A stretch of 64,000 nt of DNA from contig NC_079374.1 of NCBI RefSeq assembly GCF_021018895.1, forward strand, positions 3,964,212 through 4,028,211. The letters run 5' to 3'. Source of the DNA: Seriola aureovittata. Lineage: Eukaryota > Chordata > Actinopteri > Carangiformes > Carangidae. The notes under the pieces were generated by a model. That model was not told the origin of the DNA. It did not search any database and was given only the letters and a program-made list of their open reading frames with translations. Below are positions 46,074 to 57,609 of the stretch, piece after piece (positions within the stretch are counted from its first letter, which is position 1; the number at the start of each line of letters is the position of its first letter). The translations under genes and the position numbers were made by a program.

Positions 46074-46730
46074 AAAGAGATCGTGATGGATTTACTGAAA
46101 CCGGTTATTTTTCTGCGAGCGGGAAATTATTCTCGCTTTGTCGTAAAATACACTGAATGTACCCGTCTCATAGTCTGCAGATTACTGTTGATCAAATAGA
46201 ATTGACATTATGTTCATATATACAGTGAGGAAATGTTTCATTACTTCACAAATAATTACTCGGACCATTGTTATCCCCTTATTTAGATATAACCTGAGAT
46301 AAAAGCCACATATGTCATGTTTTACAGCTGCTAGTTCAGAGCACTGACACCCATTTTATTCCAGTTCAAGCACAAGTCACTTGCTTTCACTGACTGAGAA
46401 ACAGTGTTTTGTTTTTTAATAAATAAATGTAAATTTTGTTCTCAATTTGTTCTCTTCTTTACATAAATCATATGGAATCAACAAGAGTATTGATCAATTT
46501 CAGGACCGATAAGCACTAATAATAACAGAGGCTGCATAGATAAAATCCATGTTGCCCATTGTAATCCTAAAACATTACAGTATTATAATATTACACTTCC
46601 CTCTGTAATTGGCAAATGTTCTAGGGGATACTTGTGGAGCTGCCTTAATTCCAGTTACACGAGCTGTAAATTTTTTTTTTTTTACCATAAAACAATTCCA
46701 GTAACACAAACACACAATTGGAGAAACCAC
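46074..46730. other. 3' flank of TAAR gene 9
   Basis: Paralogous to the gene 5 flank (26444-27090) with AATAAA at 46418-46423. It ends GAGAAACCAC at the LTR-like insertion. No gene. Confidence 0.6.
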
Positions 46731-47174
46731 TGTCAGGACTGTCAGGGTTTGTAGGAGTTTGAGGGGTAAGGGTGGACTCAAATGCAGCCAACACTTGGGA
46801 GACAGTGCACAGAGGTTTATTAAAACAGAACAACAGGTAACATGAACAGGTAACAAGAATAGAATGAAGACAAACCAGACTTGAACAGCTTGAACCACGG
46901 AGGAACAGATAACGCGACCAGACGAAGACAAACCCAGAGATAAACAGAAAGACAACAGACGAACTGACAATGACAAAGGGGACCACAAAGACTATATAGA
47001 CAAAGGACACAAGGGTGATTGCACACAGGTGAAATACATTAGGGCAGGGCAGACAATCACCACACAGAAACAGGACCAAGACGGGAAGCAAAACAATGAG
47101 ACACAGAAGGAACCTAATTACAAAATAGTCCAAACAAAACTAGCAAAAGGTGTCTGCCATAGTAAACCATGACA
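46731..47174 (-). mobile_element. Solo-LTR-like element, 444 bp, with perfect 5-bp target duplication
   Basis: TGTCA...TGACA ends flanked by ACCAC on both sides (46726-46730, 47175-47179). The empty site GAGAAACCACCACA exists at about 27083 in the gene 5 flank. On the minus strand it has TATATAG near 46993 and AATAAA about 180 bp further. Confidence 0.85.
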
Positions 47175-47179
47175 ACCAC

Positions 47180-47469
47180 CACAGATATAAAGAAGGAGAA
47201 CAGCATTTGACGTCAGAGTTTATTGATACTGAATAAATATCATAGTAACCTAGTGCGTTAACCTCTGTCTCTGGATGACCCTCTCATTTAGCAGATGCGT
47301 CTGTATCGTCTCTACCGCTGGCACCAGCCAAGCTGAGCCGTGTCTATGAAGATGTCATGCGGCGTCCTGTAAAACTATCGTAAAACGTGACAGTGAACGC
47401 CGCTCACGTTCATGTTAATCATTTGTAAACTGATTTGTTTAATATAAAAAAAAAACTCATCACCTGGGC
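47180..47469. other. Flank sequence shared with 36130-36350
   Basis: After a short piece of the gene 5-type flank, the sequence from AGCAGATGCGTCTGTATCG is paralogous to the stretch before the LINE fragment at 36355. No gene. Confidence 0.5.
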
Positions 47470-47760
47470 TAGGATGAGTTTTAAGTCCACCAAGTCAAGG
47501 TCAATGGTGCTGAAGAAGGGCAAGTTAGTAGACAATTTCTGCTTTTCATTATCCGGAACTAACATCCTCTCTTTAACAGAACAATCAAGAGTCTCTGGAA
47601 GTTCTTTGACTCAAACCAAAAGACACTACTGCCATTCTATCCAGCTGCAAGTCCTGTGGTCTCTGCTGGTTTACGTGGTTCCACTAATAAAAGTTGAAGA
47701 TCACAGGTTTTCGCGCAAGTGGACAGGGCTCCTCTGCAGACTCAGCTGCGCAGGTTAATA
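47470..47760 (+). mobile_element. LINE fragment, post-RT region (sister of 36355)
   Basis: Reads KSRSMVLKKGKLVDNFCF, SLSGTNILSLTEQ, then WSLLVYVVPLIKVEDH, the order seen after the RT core of fish non-LTR elements. Frame breaks are present. Confidence 0.6.
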
Positions 47761-47761
47761 T

Positions 47762-48420
47762 GTCGTGAGGGGTTCCACAAAGCTCCATCCTTGGTCCCAT
47801 TTTGTTTACTTTGTGCTTCCCCTTGGTAATATTATGAGCTAGTTATAAATGGTTGCCTACTATAATTGTACAGATGATACCCAACTTTATGTATCGTTTA
47901 AGTCTAATATATTTAAAAATCTGGGCATTCTGCACTGTTGCCTTACTGCTATCAAAGACTAGATGTCACTAAATTTTATACAACTAAATTCGGACAAAAC
48001 AGAAATCCTGGTCTTTGGCCCAGATCAAGTCTCAAAGGACATTAGTCCACACCTCAGACATTTAGCAGGGAATACAAAACCACCTGCAAGGAATCTTGGT
48101 GTTGTGTTTGGTCTGAACTTGACTTTTGACCATCACATTAAGAGATAGGTTCAGATTAGTTTTTTGAAACTCAGGCATATTGCCAAAATCAGTTCAGCAT
48201 TGCCCAAGAGTATCGCAGAGCAAATCATCCATGACTTTATCTCTCATAGCTTGGATTTTTGTAACTCCCTATTGTTTTGTTTAACTGAGTCTGCAATTTC
48301 ATCCCCTTTCTGACCCAACTTCATTGAGTCAGAAAGGTTACTTCGGTAATTATGGTAATTTGGGTTACTTTGTAACTTCTGTTTTGAATAGTGCTCTATA
48401 AATAAAGTTTATTATTATTG
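47762..48420 (+). mobile_element. Degraded L2/CR1-like LINE 3' part (sister of 43770-44418)
   Basis: Begins at the GVPQ(S)SILGP motif, then a DDTQLYV region, LNSDKTEILVFGPDQV and LTFDHHIKR, ending AATAAAGTTTATTATTATTG. The same LINE remnant precedes gene 9, so it duplicated together with genes 9 and 10. Confidence 0.75.
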
Positions 48421-48581
48421 TAATTATCAGTTCATGGGATTTATCATATTATGAGATAAACTGAAATAAAAGCCATTACGTCATGCTTTGCAACTATTGG
48501 TTGAGAGAACTGGTAACTTATTCATTAGTTTAACACACTCAGCCTAGATGAAATTTGAATATGTAGGGGAGGAAGGAAGGA

Positions 48582-48589
48582 GATAAATC
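48582..48589 (+). promoter_or_regulatory. TATA-like box (GATAAATC) of TAAR gene 10
   Basis: 76 bp before the ATG, followed by AGCAGTATGAC. Confidence 0.6.
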
Positions 48590-48657
48590 AGCAGTATGAC
48601 AAAGAGCTTTACTTAGAGAGCTATCAGAGTTTAGCAGCTTCTCCTCTCTCTCAGAAT

Positions 48658-50150
48658 ATGGAGGCCCTGGAGGAAGATGAGCTCTGCTTACCCCAACTCA
48701 ACAATTCCTGCTGGAAGATGATGCACTCTCACTTGGAGGCTACTCTCATTTGCAGTCTGCTGTCCTGCATCACTCTGCTCACTGTGGTTCTGAACCTGCT
48801 GGTCATCATCTCTATCTCCCACTTCAGGCAGAGAAAGAATTTCTCTGCATTGCCTAAAATTGTTTATTTTTGTGGTTGGATTTACAGGTTCTGGTTAGAT
48901 ACATGATGAAATGGCTTTGAGCTAGGCAACATGTGTCATTAAGGTCTTTGATGAAAACCTTAGCAGATAGAAGATATTATGTATTTTAAAATCTACTAAA
49001 TCAATATTATTAAATCATAATTATGATTGTGGTGCTTTTGAAATAGTCATCAAAAATAAGATTGATAAAAAGAATAATTTGACATATATCAGACTATACT
49101 GCATATCCACTATCCCTCTGCTCTTGGATATAAATAATACATAGAAATAATACATTATTGTTTTGAGCTTTGATGAATGTATACTGGTTATTTGAAAATG
49201 CTTATATGACTGATGCTGTGATATATCTTCAGTACAGTTCATACATTTAGAATTATAACCTTGAATAACACTTATTTCTACAAGTATTACATGTAATAAT
49301 GGGTTCATTGTTGATATTCTCTCATTTCAGGCAGCTCCACACCACCACCAACCTCCTCCTCCTCTCTCTGGCTGTCGCAGACTTCCTGGTGGGTTTCCTG
49401 GAGATGCCAGCCGCTATTCTTATCTTCCGAGGCTGCTGGATCCTGGGTGACTTTATGTGTGGTGTGATTTACTGGTTAGGTTACATTGTTGTCAGTGTTT
49501 CAGTAGGAAACATGGTGCTCATATCAATTGACCGTTATATGGCAATTTGTGACCCCATGTTTTACTCCACCAAAGTCACTCTGAGAAGAGTTCAACTATG
49601 TGTTTGTCTGTGTTGGATATTTTCTGCTCTGCACAGCAGTTGGATAATGAGAGATTTCTTAAAACAACCGAACAGGTTTAAACTCTGTCTTGGAGAGTGT
49701 GTAGTCACAAGTTCTTATGTTGAAGGAATTGTTGATCTTGTTGTGACCTTTTTAGGCCCCATTTTAATCATTACACTTTTGTATATGAGAGTCTTTGTGG
49801 TGGCTGTGTCTCAGGCTCGTGCCATGCGCTCTCACATTGCAGCTGTCACACTTCAACGTTCAGAGACTGTGAAAGCTACGAGATCTGAGATTAAAGCAGC
49901 CAGGACTCTTGGTGTTGTAGTAGTTGTCTTTATTCTGTGCTGCTGTCCATTTTATAGTTTTGCTGTTGCAGCTGTGAACAATTCGGTTGGGACATCATCT
50001 TCAGCCTTCGAGCTTTGGCTGTTGTATTTCAACTCCTGTCTAAACCCTGTGATCTATGTATTTTTCTACCCCTGGTTCAGACAAGCTATTAAATACATTA
50101 TTACACTTCAGATTCTGCAGCCTGGCTCCAGTGAGGCCAATTTAATGTAG
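48658..50150 (+). CDS. taar: TAAR gene 10: trace amine-associated receptor, Gly3.32/Asp5.42
   Basis: Exons 48658-48827 and 49331-50150 give 329 aa; intron 503 bp, GC donor. Exon 1 protein equals gene 9. In exon 2, TM2 ends VGFLEMPAAIL (Glu81 where others have Gln), a charge change facing the binding side. TM3 is [17 protein letters not shown]2 is NRFKLCLGECVVTSS, without the usual Tyr before the Cys. Asp5.42 is kept. TM6 reads FILCCCPFYSF, the only Cys at 6.48. The TM7 approach is GTSSSAFELW. The end of TM7 reads WFRQAIKYIITLQIL against WFRKSIKHI in most. Motifs DRY and NSCLNPVIY are intact. No nearby AATAAA was identified. Confidence 0.96.
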
Positions 50151-50814
50151 AAATAGACCGTGATGGATTTACTGAAACCGGTTATTTTTCTGTGAGGGGG
50201 AAATTATTCCTACATTATCTTCAATACAGTCAGTCCACAAAATTGCTGTATCTTTATCGAATATGAATTTGCATATATATCTGTCTGTACTAGACAATGT
50301 TGTTTGGTTGTGATTACACATGTACATTCTGTCTGATCTGGCTACAAATCATACAGGTCATTCCATTTGAATGAAAATCGTCTTAGGGAAAAAACATTGC
50401 CGTTGTTGGAGGGAAAACGCGTGAATCCTATAATCAGGGCAACATTTGTTTCCAGTAACTAAAGGGACTAAAGGCTCAGTGTAGCAGGTTAAATAAGTTA
50501 TTTCTATTTGAGGGGGAAATCATTCTTACATTGTCTTCAACACACTCAATCTACACCACTCAAAGTCTGGAGAATCAATAAAAACATGGGCAAAACATCT
50601 GTACAAATTAAAGGGTAAAACTTGCTCTGAATAGGAAGCAGATTTCAGGGTGTATTAGAATGCCTGAGCGGCCATAGAAGGTAAAATGAGGAGATAGGGT
50701 GATGTTTCAGCAAGAAACTTTTTTTTTTCCAATTTCATATAGCACCGTGCACAATGTCGTCTGTCCATCACCTTCCGGCCCAACAAAATGAACAGACTGA
50801 GAGGCAAATTGAGT
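50151..50814. other. 3' flank of TAAR gene 10 and intergenic DNA
   Basis: Two stretches resembling TAAR 3' flanks follow one another (CTACATTATCTTCAATACA near 50210 and CTTACATTGTCTTCAACACA near 50530). This suggests that a second flank, probably of a lost copy, sits next to the first. No gene. Confidence 0.45.
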
Positions 50815-51218
50815 GGATCTTATTGTGACCTTTTTGGGCCCCATTTTAGTCATTATACTTCTGTATAGGAGAGTATTTTCAGTGGCTGTGTCCCAGGCTT
50901 GTCCCATGCGCTCTCACATTACAGCTGTCACACTTCAGCGTTCAGAGAATGTGGAAGCTAAGAGATCTGAAATGAAAGCAGCCAGGACTCTCTGTGTTGT
51001 AGTAGTTGTGTTTCTTCTGTGAAATAGTCCATACTATTGTGTTGAACAAGTCGATATGGGAGTCATCTGCCGCCATTGAGATTTGGCTGTTGTATTTCAA
51101 CTCCTGTCTAAACCATGTGATCTATGTTTTTTTCTATCCCTGGTTCAGAAAATCTATTAAATACATTATTACACTTCAGATACTGCAGCCTGGCTCCAGT
51201 GAGGCCAATTTAATGTAG
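50815..51218 (+). pseudogene. TAAR pseudogene fragment, TM5 to C-terminus
   Basis: Homology starts abruptly at GATCTTATTGTGACC, the Asp5.42 codon region, with no exon 1 and no TM2-TM4. The nearest relative is gene 11. Damage: TGA at 51020-51022 in TM6 where gene 11 has TGC; a 14-base deletion a few codons later that shifts the frame; a Pro-to-His change in the NPxxY motif (NHVIY); and Arg-to-Cys and other changes in the IL3 region. The C-terminal SSEANLM and the following 400 bp match gene 11 and its flank, so the fragment arose from duplication of a gene-11-type 3' end. It cannot make a receptor. Confidence 0.95.
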
Positions 51219-51654
51219 AAAGAGACTGATCAAAATCCGCTGTTGGTGGGGGAACTTGTGAATGTTATTATCATGGCATGGTGTGTATCCAGTAACACCT
51301 GGATACCTATGGGGATACCTGCTGAATCTTAGATCTGAATAGGAGTCAGATTAAAGGGTACAGTACGGAAATCGGCTGAATTTCATGATTTCAATCACAA
51401 TCACTCTGACCACTGATTTCCACTTATGTTACTAGGATATGATGATGAGATAAAAGCTATGTGTGTCATGTTTTGTAGCTGCTAGTTCAGAGCACTGACA
51501 CCCTCTTTTTCCAGTTCAAGGACCAGTGACTTGCTTTTGCTTATTGAGAAACAGTGCTTTGTTTTTTTTTTTTTAACAAATAAATTAAACTATTTTTTAA
51601 TTGTTCTCGTACTTTGATCGAATGCAATCAACAGGAATATTGATAAAATAAACA
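51219..51654. other. 3' flank shared with TAAR gene 11
   Basis: Collinear with 56412-56840 (GATCAAAATCCGCTGTT, CAGTAACACCT, AATAAA at 51579). No gene. Confidence 0.6.
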
Positions 51655-53090
51655 GATAGGTTCTCTTTCATGGCATTCGTTTCGTGTCTCACTGTGGGAG
51701 TGCCTCCTGCGTGACCTCATCGGAAGCACAAATAACATTACACCAGCCCTAATTGGCTGGCCGTAATGACGTCTATGTCAGGAGGGGATGGGACCCTCCT
51801 CCTATCTATTAGGCTGATATAGCATTAGAAGCCTCTTTGACAACTGTGCTGGTAGGTGCTTAGCTAACTGTCCACCGATTCAAGTGCACAACTTGGTCAC
51901 CCGGCACTTTGTTCCCATTTGTACGGTTGCATCAAGTAGCAATACTTCAGCAGGACGTGTTCCACACAGAGTGCAGAACCCAGGTGGGTGTTCATGTTCC
52001 ATTGACCACCAAAGGGAAACAAAGACAATGTTTACAGTGTTGTCACTCAAGCACTTCTCGCATGCATTCAGTAATGTGCCGAGGGCACTGTCAAAAAATA
52101 TGCAGAAAAAATTTTTGAAAAACAATTCAATCATGTCTGCCATATCACAGTCTGTAGGGGATGACGCGCCTCAGCCAAAAGATGGTGCCAACACACCGGC
52201 TTTGAACCAGTGGCTGGTCAGCCCCCCGTCTCTGCTGCAGGGAGAGCCGGTCTGCCTGGAACCAGTCAAAATGGGTGCTAAGAACAATAATGAAGGGCTA
52301 CAGGCTCCAATTCAAGACCACTCCCCCACAGTTCAAAGAAATAATATTCTCTCATGCTCAGGTCGAGTCTGTCAATATTCTCCTGGAGGACATTTCCACC
52401 TTGAAAAAGAAAGGAGCTATAAGAGTTGTTTCTCCTGAGGAGACCCGGTTTCTACTCGAGGTATTTCCTAGTCCCAAAGATGGGGTGAGCCATTCTGGAT
52501 TTCTGTTCCCTAAATCGACATTTAAGAAAATGCAAATTCAGGACGTTGACACATGCTTCTCTGCTGTGGTTTGTACGAGCAGGCGACTGATTCACATGAA
52601 TCGATCTGAGGGACGCTTATTTCCACATTCCCATTTATCCCCCCTCATCGGAAGTATCTGAGATTTGCTTTTCAGGAGATTGCTAATGAGTTTGTGGTAC
52701 GGCCATCTGAGCATTTTGAGCCCAAGGGTGTTTGTGAAATGCACCGAGGCGGCAGTAGCTCTGCTTAGGGAGCAGGGTGTACGGGTGGCCACATACATCA
52801 ACGAGGTCAATACGCGGAGGCTCTCACACAACACCTAGTGAACCTGGGTTTTCAGATAAATACCGAAAAGAGCAGGATGGAACCTACTCAGCATTGCTTT
52901 CATTGGGCTCATTCTGGACTCGCTCAAGGGCAAGGCATTTTTATACCCAGAATGGCTGGAAACCATGCAGGCGAATCTAGTGTTGTTTCACAGGGGCAAC
53001 ATGGTTACCCTCAAACAATGTCAGAGGTTGTTGGGTCTTATGGCCTCCTCTGTAGTAGCCATACCATAGTAGACACAAAATGAATACTAT
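51655..53090 (+). mobile_element. DIRS1-like retrotransposon, degraded gag-to-RT part
   Basis: Frames shift, but the order is clear. A gag-like leader is followed by ILLEDISTLKKKGAIRVVSPEE, FPSPKDG, SPRVFVKCTEAAVALLREQG, NLGFQINTEKSRMEPTQ and GNMVTLKQCQRLLGL-like sequence. This matches the RT region of DIRS1-type elements of fish. The conserved catalytic part is damaged, so it is inactive. No tyrosine recombinase was found. The first 200 bp recur at 56850-57080. Confidence 0.75.
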
Positions 53091-54424
53091 GAAAGAAAAC
53101 TTAAGGTTATGAATATAACCCCGGTTCTCTGATTAGCTTGAGTGAGTGTCTCACCAGACCACCCTCCTTCCTACGGAAGCGAGGTAGAGGTTGGGTTTTA
53201 CAACATTGGGTAGGAGATTAAAAGGGAAAAGTGCAACAATGTGGTAAAGTAAAAATGAGGTAGAACATTCTAAGATAATTAAAATAAAATAATCTATGAA
53301 ATAAGAATCAGGAGAAAAACTTAATATAACAGTAGATTTAAGAATAAAGAAGTGAATTCAGACCCCAAGGAATCCCTGAAGAAGCACAACTACAAAACTG
53401 TGTCTTTATGAGGGATTTCAAAGAGGGTAAGGAGATCATAAGTCTAATCTCCTCAGGGAGGTTGCTCAAAGAAATTGGGGCCTCAACAGTAAAGGCCCGG
53501 TCACGCTTGGTCTTCAACTGAGATTGATGAACATCTTACAAAGCTTTGGTTGAAGAACTCAGGTTGTGGCTGGGCACAGTTGGTGTCATTACATCTGAAA
53601 AGTATTTAAGTGCAAGTCCAGAGCATGCCTTAAAGGTATAGTCTGTGTCTATGAGCGACTCAGTTGTCAGGTCTCTTCACCTGTGTGTCACCTAAAGACT
53701 GTAAGTAAATGTAAGTAGCAGTAGCTAACTATTTAGCTCGTTTAATACACTTCACTTTGTGACCTTCAGAGTTCCTGCTTTAGATTGTGACAAGTATCTA
53801 CAGATGATCACTAATGTTAGTTAGTTTCTAACTTAAGCCTTATGTTACAATGTAGCTAACTAATATTAGCTAGTTCGTAACTTTAGCCTTATGTTACAGT
53901 TTAGCTAATTACTATTAGCTAGTTTCTAACATTAGCCTTAAGTTACAGTTCAGCTAACCAATGCAGGCTTGAGATCCTTGAACCACTGGTGTAAAGAGTG
54001 TTGTCTAGTGACAAGATGCGTCCAGTTACAACTGGTGGAAAAGTCAAGGGAAACCGTGAGCTGATGTGGGATCCATGCGATGGCCAGGGAGATGGAGGGA
54101 ACTCGGATTCTGCAGCCGGAGGGGGAAGTCCTGAAGGTCAAGGATGTCGTACTTGTTCTCCAACTGAATGTTAAAATGAATAGGTGTACAGGAGGCCAGC
54201 CTCCCTCTCCTGCCATGAGCAATGACTAGAGAACAGTTTTCATGATGGTATGGTGTGGAGCTGACCAGGGTTTTAGTCTTTGCCCGAGGAAGAGGCATCA
54301 ACACCAGGGTAGTGAGTGGCAACAGGCTCTGGAGGAGAGGCGACTCCAGCATCTTTAGCAGTACAGGGAGTAGTGGCATCAGCCACTCGAGCACAATATT
54401 ATTTCAGTCTGTGCTGGGCAGGAA
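53091..54424. other. Duplicated intergenic block upstream of TAAR gene 11
   Basis: From 53190 it is collinear with 57108-58500 (GGTAGAGGTTGGGTTTTACA onward). The part 54040-54400 has a minus-strand frame with LQLENKYDILDLQDFP-like text, probably a LINE ORF1 remnant. No host gene is seen. Confidence 0.5.
53815..53965. repeat. Minisatellite, about 49-bp period, 3 units
   Basis: Units of the type GCTAACTAATATTAGCTAG, TTTCTAACTTTAGCC, TTAAGTTACAGTTTA. The paralogous array at 57610 has about six units. Confidence 0.85.
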
Positions 54425-54770
54425 ATGATGTTGACGCCAGAGTTGCAGGCACAGCAGCTGTAATCCTACATCAAGATGTGGATGGAGTGGAACATCAGCT
54501 GCTTCTCCCCAAAAGTTTCAAAAGCACCAGATAAAATATTAAACCATCAGAAAAGAAATCTTGCTGCCCCCTCAACACTGAAATACTATGTTGGCACCAG
54601 CCACTAGCTCTGTGATGGGCTTTATTCATGAAAGTTTTCACTACGAAAATAAGACAAGAACATGTTGGAAAATGTTTTAGAGGTCCTGAGTAGACCACCT
54701 CCATGTTTGTTTTAAATCTTTTTATTTGAACTTTGTTTTGATCATGTAGTTACAGTTAACTTAGTCTACA
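54425..54770 (+). repeat. Conserved upstream block of TAAR units, copy at gene 11
   Basis: TTGACGCCAGAGTTGCAGGCAC, ACATCAGCTGCTTC and the CAACACTGAAA motif in the usual order, ending about 150 bp before the ATG. Confidence 0.6.
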
Positions 54771-54849
54771 GCTATGATATGGCCAAAGTATGACGTAGTC
54801 AGCCGTCTGAATAGTTCAAATTTGAATGTGGGAGGGGAGGAAGGAAAGA

Positions 54850-54857
54850 GATAAATC
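54850..54857 (+). promoter_or_regulatory. TATA-like box (GATAAATC) of TAAR gene 11
   Basis: 74 bp before the ATG, following GGGAGGGGAGGAAGGAAAGA. Confidence 0.6.
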
Positions 54858-54923
54858 AGATGTATGACAAAGAGCTTTACTCAGAGAGCTGTCAGAGCTC
54901 AGCAGCTTCTCCTTTCTCTGAAT

Positions 54924-56411
54924 ATGGAGGCCCTGGAGGAAGCTGAACTCTGCTTTTCCCAGCTCAACACCTCCTGCAGGAAGACGATGAACTCTCACTG
55001 GGTGGCCACGCTCCTTTTCAGTTTGCTGTGCTGCATCACTGTGGTCATTGTGGTTCTTAACCTGCTGGTCATCATCTCTATCTCCCACTTCAGGCAGAGA
55101 TAGAATTTCTCTGCATGGCCTACAAAATGTTTATATTTAGGTTCCATCTATGCAACATAATGTCTCATTTAGGTTACTAACGAAAACATTTTTGATTTAC
55201 AGGTTAGGTAGGTTAGGTAGGTTTAAAGTTAGATACATGAAGAAATGGTTTTGAGGCTATGGAATCATAGCTGTGATTGTGGTGCTTTAGAGATAGCCAG
55301 CAAAAATCAGACTGAAAAAAGGATTAGTAATGATTTGTCACATATCAAACTACTGCATGCTACCTTCTCCTTTATGATATCATTAAATACATAGAAATTA
55401 TGTTTTCCTGTTTAGGCCTTTGATGAATGCATACTAGTTATTTAAAGCTTATTTACAACTGTAATGATGTTATTTATTTATTTTTGTTGTTAAAATACAG
55501 TTCATATATTTAGAATTGTAACTGTTAACTTCAGTTTGTATACAACTGCTATATTTAACAATGTGTTTGCGTTGATATTCTCTCATTTCAGGCAGCTCCA
55601 CACCACCACCAACCTACTCCTCCTCTCTCTTGCTGTCTCAGACTTCCTTGTTGGTCTCCTGCAGATGCCATCTGAATTCCTCCTTTTCCGAGGCTGCTGG
55701 ATCCTTGGTGACTTGATATGTGGTGTGAATTACTTTTTCGGTTACCTCATTGTCAGTGTTTCAGTAGGAAATATGGTCCTCATATCAATTGACCGCTATG
55801 TGGCAATTTGTGACCCCATGTTTTACAACACCAAAGTCACTCTGAGAAGAATTCAACTCTGCATTTGTCTGTGTTGGATATTTTCTGCTGTTCACAGCAC
55901 TTGGATACTGAGGGATTTCCTCAAACAGCATCACCTGTATGACTCCTGTTATGGAGAATGTTTATTCATAAGTAATTTTGTTGAAGAAATTGTTGATCTT
56001 GTTGTGACCTTTTTAGGCCCCATTTTAATCATTATACTTCTGTATCTGAGAGTCTTTGTGGTGGCTGTGTCTCAGGCTCGTGCCATGCGCTCTCACATTG
56101 CAGCTGTCACACTTCAGCGATCAGAGAATGTGAAAGCTAAGAGATCTGAAATGAAAGCAGCCAGGACTCTTGGTGTTGTAGTAGTTGTGTTTCTTCTGTG
56201 CTCCTGTCCATATTATTGTGTTGCTATTGCAGCTGTGAACAACTCGATATGGGAGTCATCTGCCGCCATTGAGATTTGGCTGTTGTATTTCAACTCCTGT
56301 CTAAACCCTGTGATCTATGTGTTTTTCTATCCCTGGTTCAGAAAATCTATTAAACACATTATTACACTTCAGATACTGCAGCCTGGCTCCAGTGAGGCCA
56401 ATTTAATGTAG
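54924..56411 (+). CDS. taar: TAAR gene 11: trace amine-associated receptor, Gly3.32/Asp5.42
   Basis: Exons 54924-55093 and 55592-56411 give 329 aa; intron 498 bp, GC donor. The N-terminus is AELCFSQLNTSC with NTS instead of NNS as glycosylation site. TM1 is unusual: LLFSLLCCITVVIVVLNLL. TM2 starts with LSLAVSDFL as in genes 1-3 rather than LAVADFL. TM3 reads [14 protein letters not shown] (Gly3.32). ECL2 is the most divergent of the array (KQHHLYDSCYGECLFISNFVEE reduced here to key residues: two His and a Phe-rich end), likely altering the ligand entrance. Asp5.42 is kept in EIVDLVVTF. 6.48 is Ser. ECL3 reads NNSIWESSAAIEIW. Tail SSEANLM. AATAAA at 56765. Confidence 0.96.
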
Positions 56412-57107
56412 AAAGAGACTGATCAAAATCCGCTGTTTGGGGGTTAACTTGTGAATGTTATTATCATGGCATGGTGTGTACCCAGTAACACCTAGACACC
56501 TATGGGGATACCTGCTAAATCTTATATCTGAATAGGAGCCAGATTTCAGGGTACAGTATGGAAATTGACTGAATTTCATGATTTCAATCACAATCACTCT
56601 GACCACTGACTTCCACTTATGTTACTAGGATATGATTACATGAGATAAAAGCTACGTGTGTCATGTTTTGTAGCTGCTAGTTCAGAGCACTGACACCCTC
56701 TTTTTCCAGTTCAAGGACCAGTGACTTGCTTTTGCTTATTGAGAAACAGTGCTTTGTTTTTTAAAATAAATAAATGAAACTTTCTCAATTGTTCTATTTC
56801 TTGTACTTTGATTGAATGCAATCAACAGGAATATTGATATTAGTGATATCCATATCAGGAGGGGGTGGGACCCTCCTCCTATATGTTAGGTTGACATAGC
56901 GTCTGTTGTCATTCAAAAACCTCTTCTCACTTCCCACAGAAGCCTCTTTGACAACTGTGCTGTTAAGTGCTTAGCTAAACTGTCCACCAATTCGAGTGCA
57001 CAACTCGGTCACCGGGCGCTTCATTCCCATTTATATGCTTGCATCAAGTAGCAATACTTTCACTGTAGGAAATAGCAATATTTCCTGACACAAAAAGTAG
57101 CAAAACG
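56412..57107. other. 3' flank of TAAR gene 11, with a DIRS 5' fragment
   Basis: 56412-56840 carries AATAAA at 56765. 56850-57080 repeats the start of the DIRS-like element at 51770-51960 (GGGACCCTCCTCCTAT, AGCCTCTTTGACAACTGTGC) and then breaks off. Confidence 0.6.
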
Positions 57108-57609
57108 AAGCGAGGTAGAGGTTGGGTTTTACAACATTGGGTAGGAGTTAAAGAGGGAAAAGTGCAACAATGTGGTACAGTAAAAATGAGGTAGAACATT
57201 ATCAAACAATTAAAATAAAATAATCTATGAAATAAGAATCAGGAGAAAAACGTAATATAACAGTAGATTTAAGAAGTAAGAATTAATTCAGACCCCAAGG
57301 AATCTCTGAAGAAGCACACCTATAAAAATGTGTCTTTATGAGGGATTTCAAAGAGGGTAAGGAGATCATAAGTCTAATCTCCTCAGGAGGTTGTTCCAAG
57401 GAATTGGGGCCTCATCAGAAAAGGCCCAGTCACGCTTGGTCTTCAACTGAGATTGATGAACAGTTAACAAAGCTTTGGTTGAAGACCTCAGGTTGTGGCT
57501 GTAAGTAAAGACTGTAAATAAATGTAAGTAGCAGTAGCTAAGTATTTAGCTTGTTTAATACACTTCACTTTCTGACCTTCAGAGTTTCTGAAATAGATTG
57601 TGTCAAGTA
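57108..57609. other. Duplicated intergenic block (copy of 53190-53810)
   Basis: Collinear with the block before gene 11, with small indels. No gene. Confidence 0.55.

Noticed and set aside
53950..54394. Overlapping minus-strand frames, 90-116 codons
   Set aside because: Low-complexity Leu/Pro-rich text that fits a decayed LINE ORF1 better than a host gene, in a duplicated repeat-rich block.
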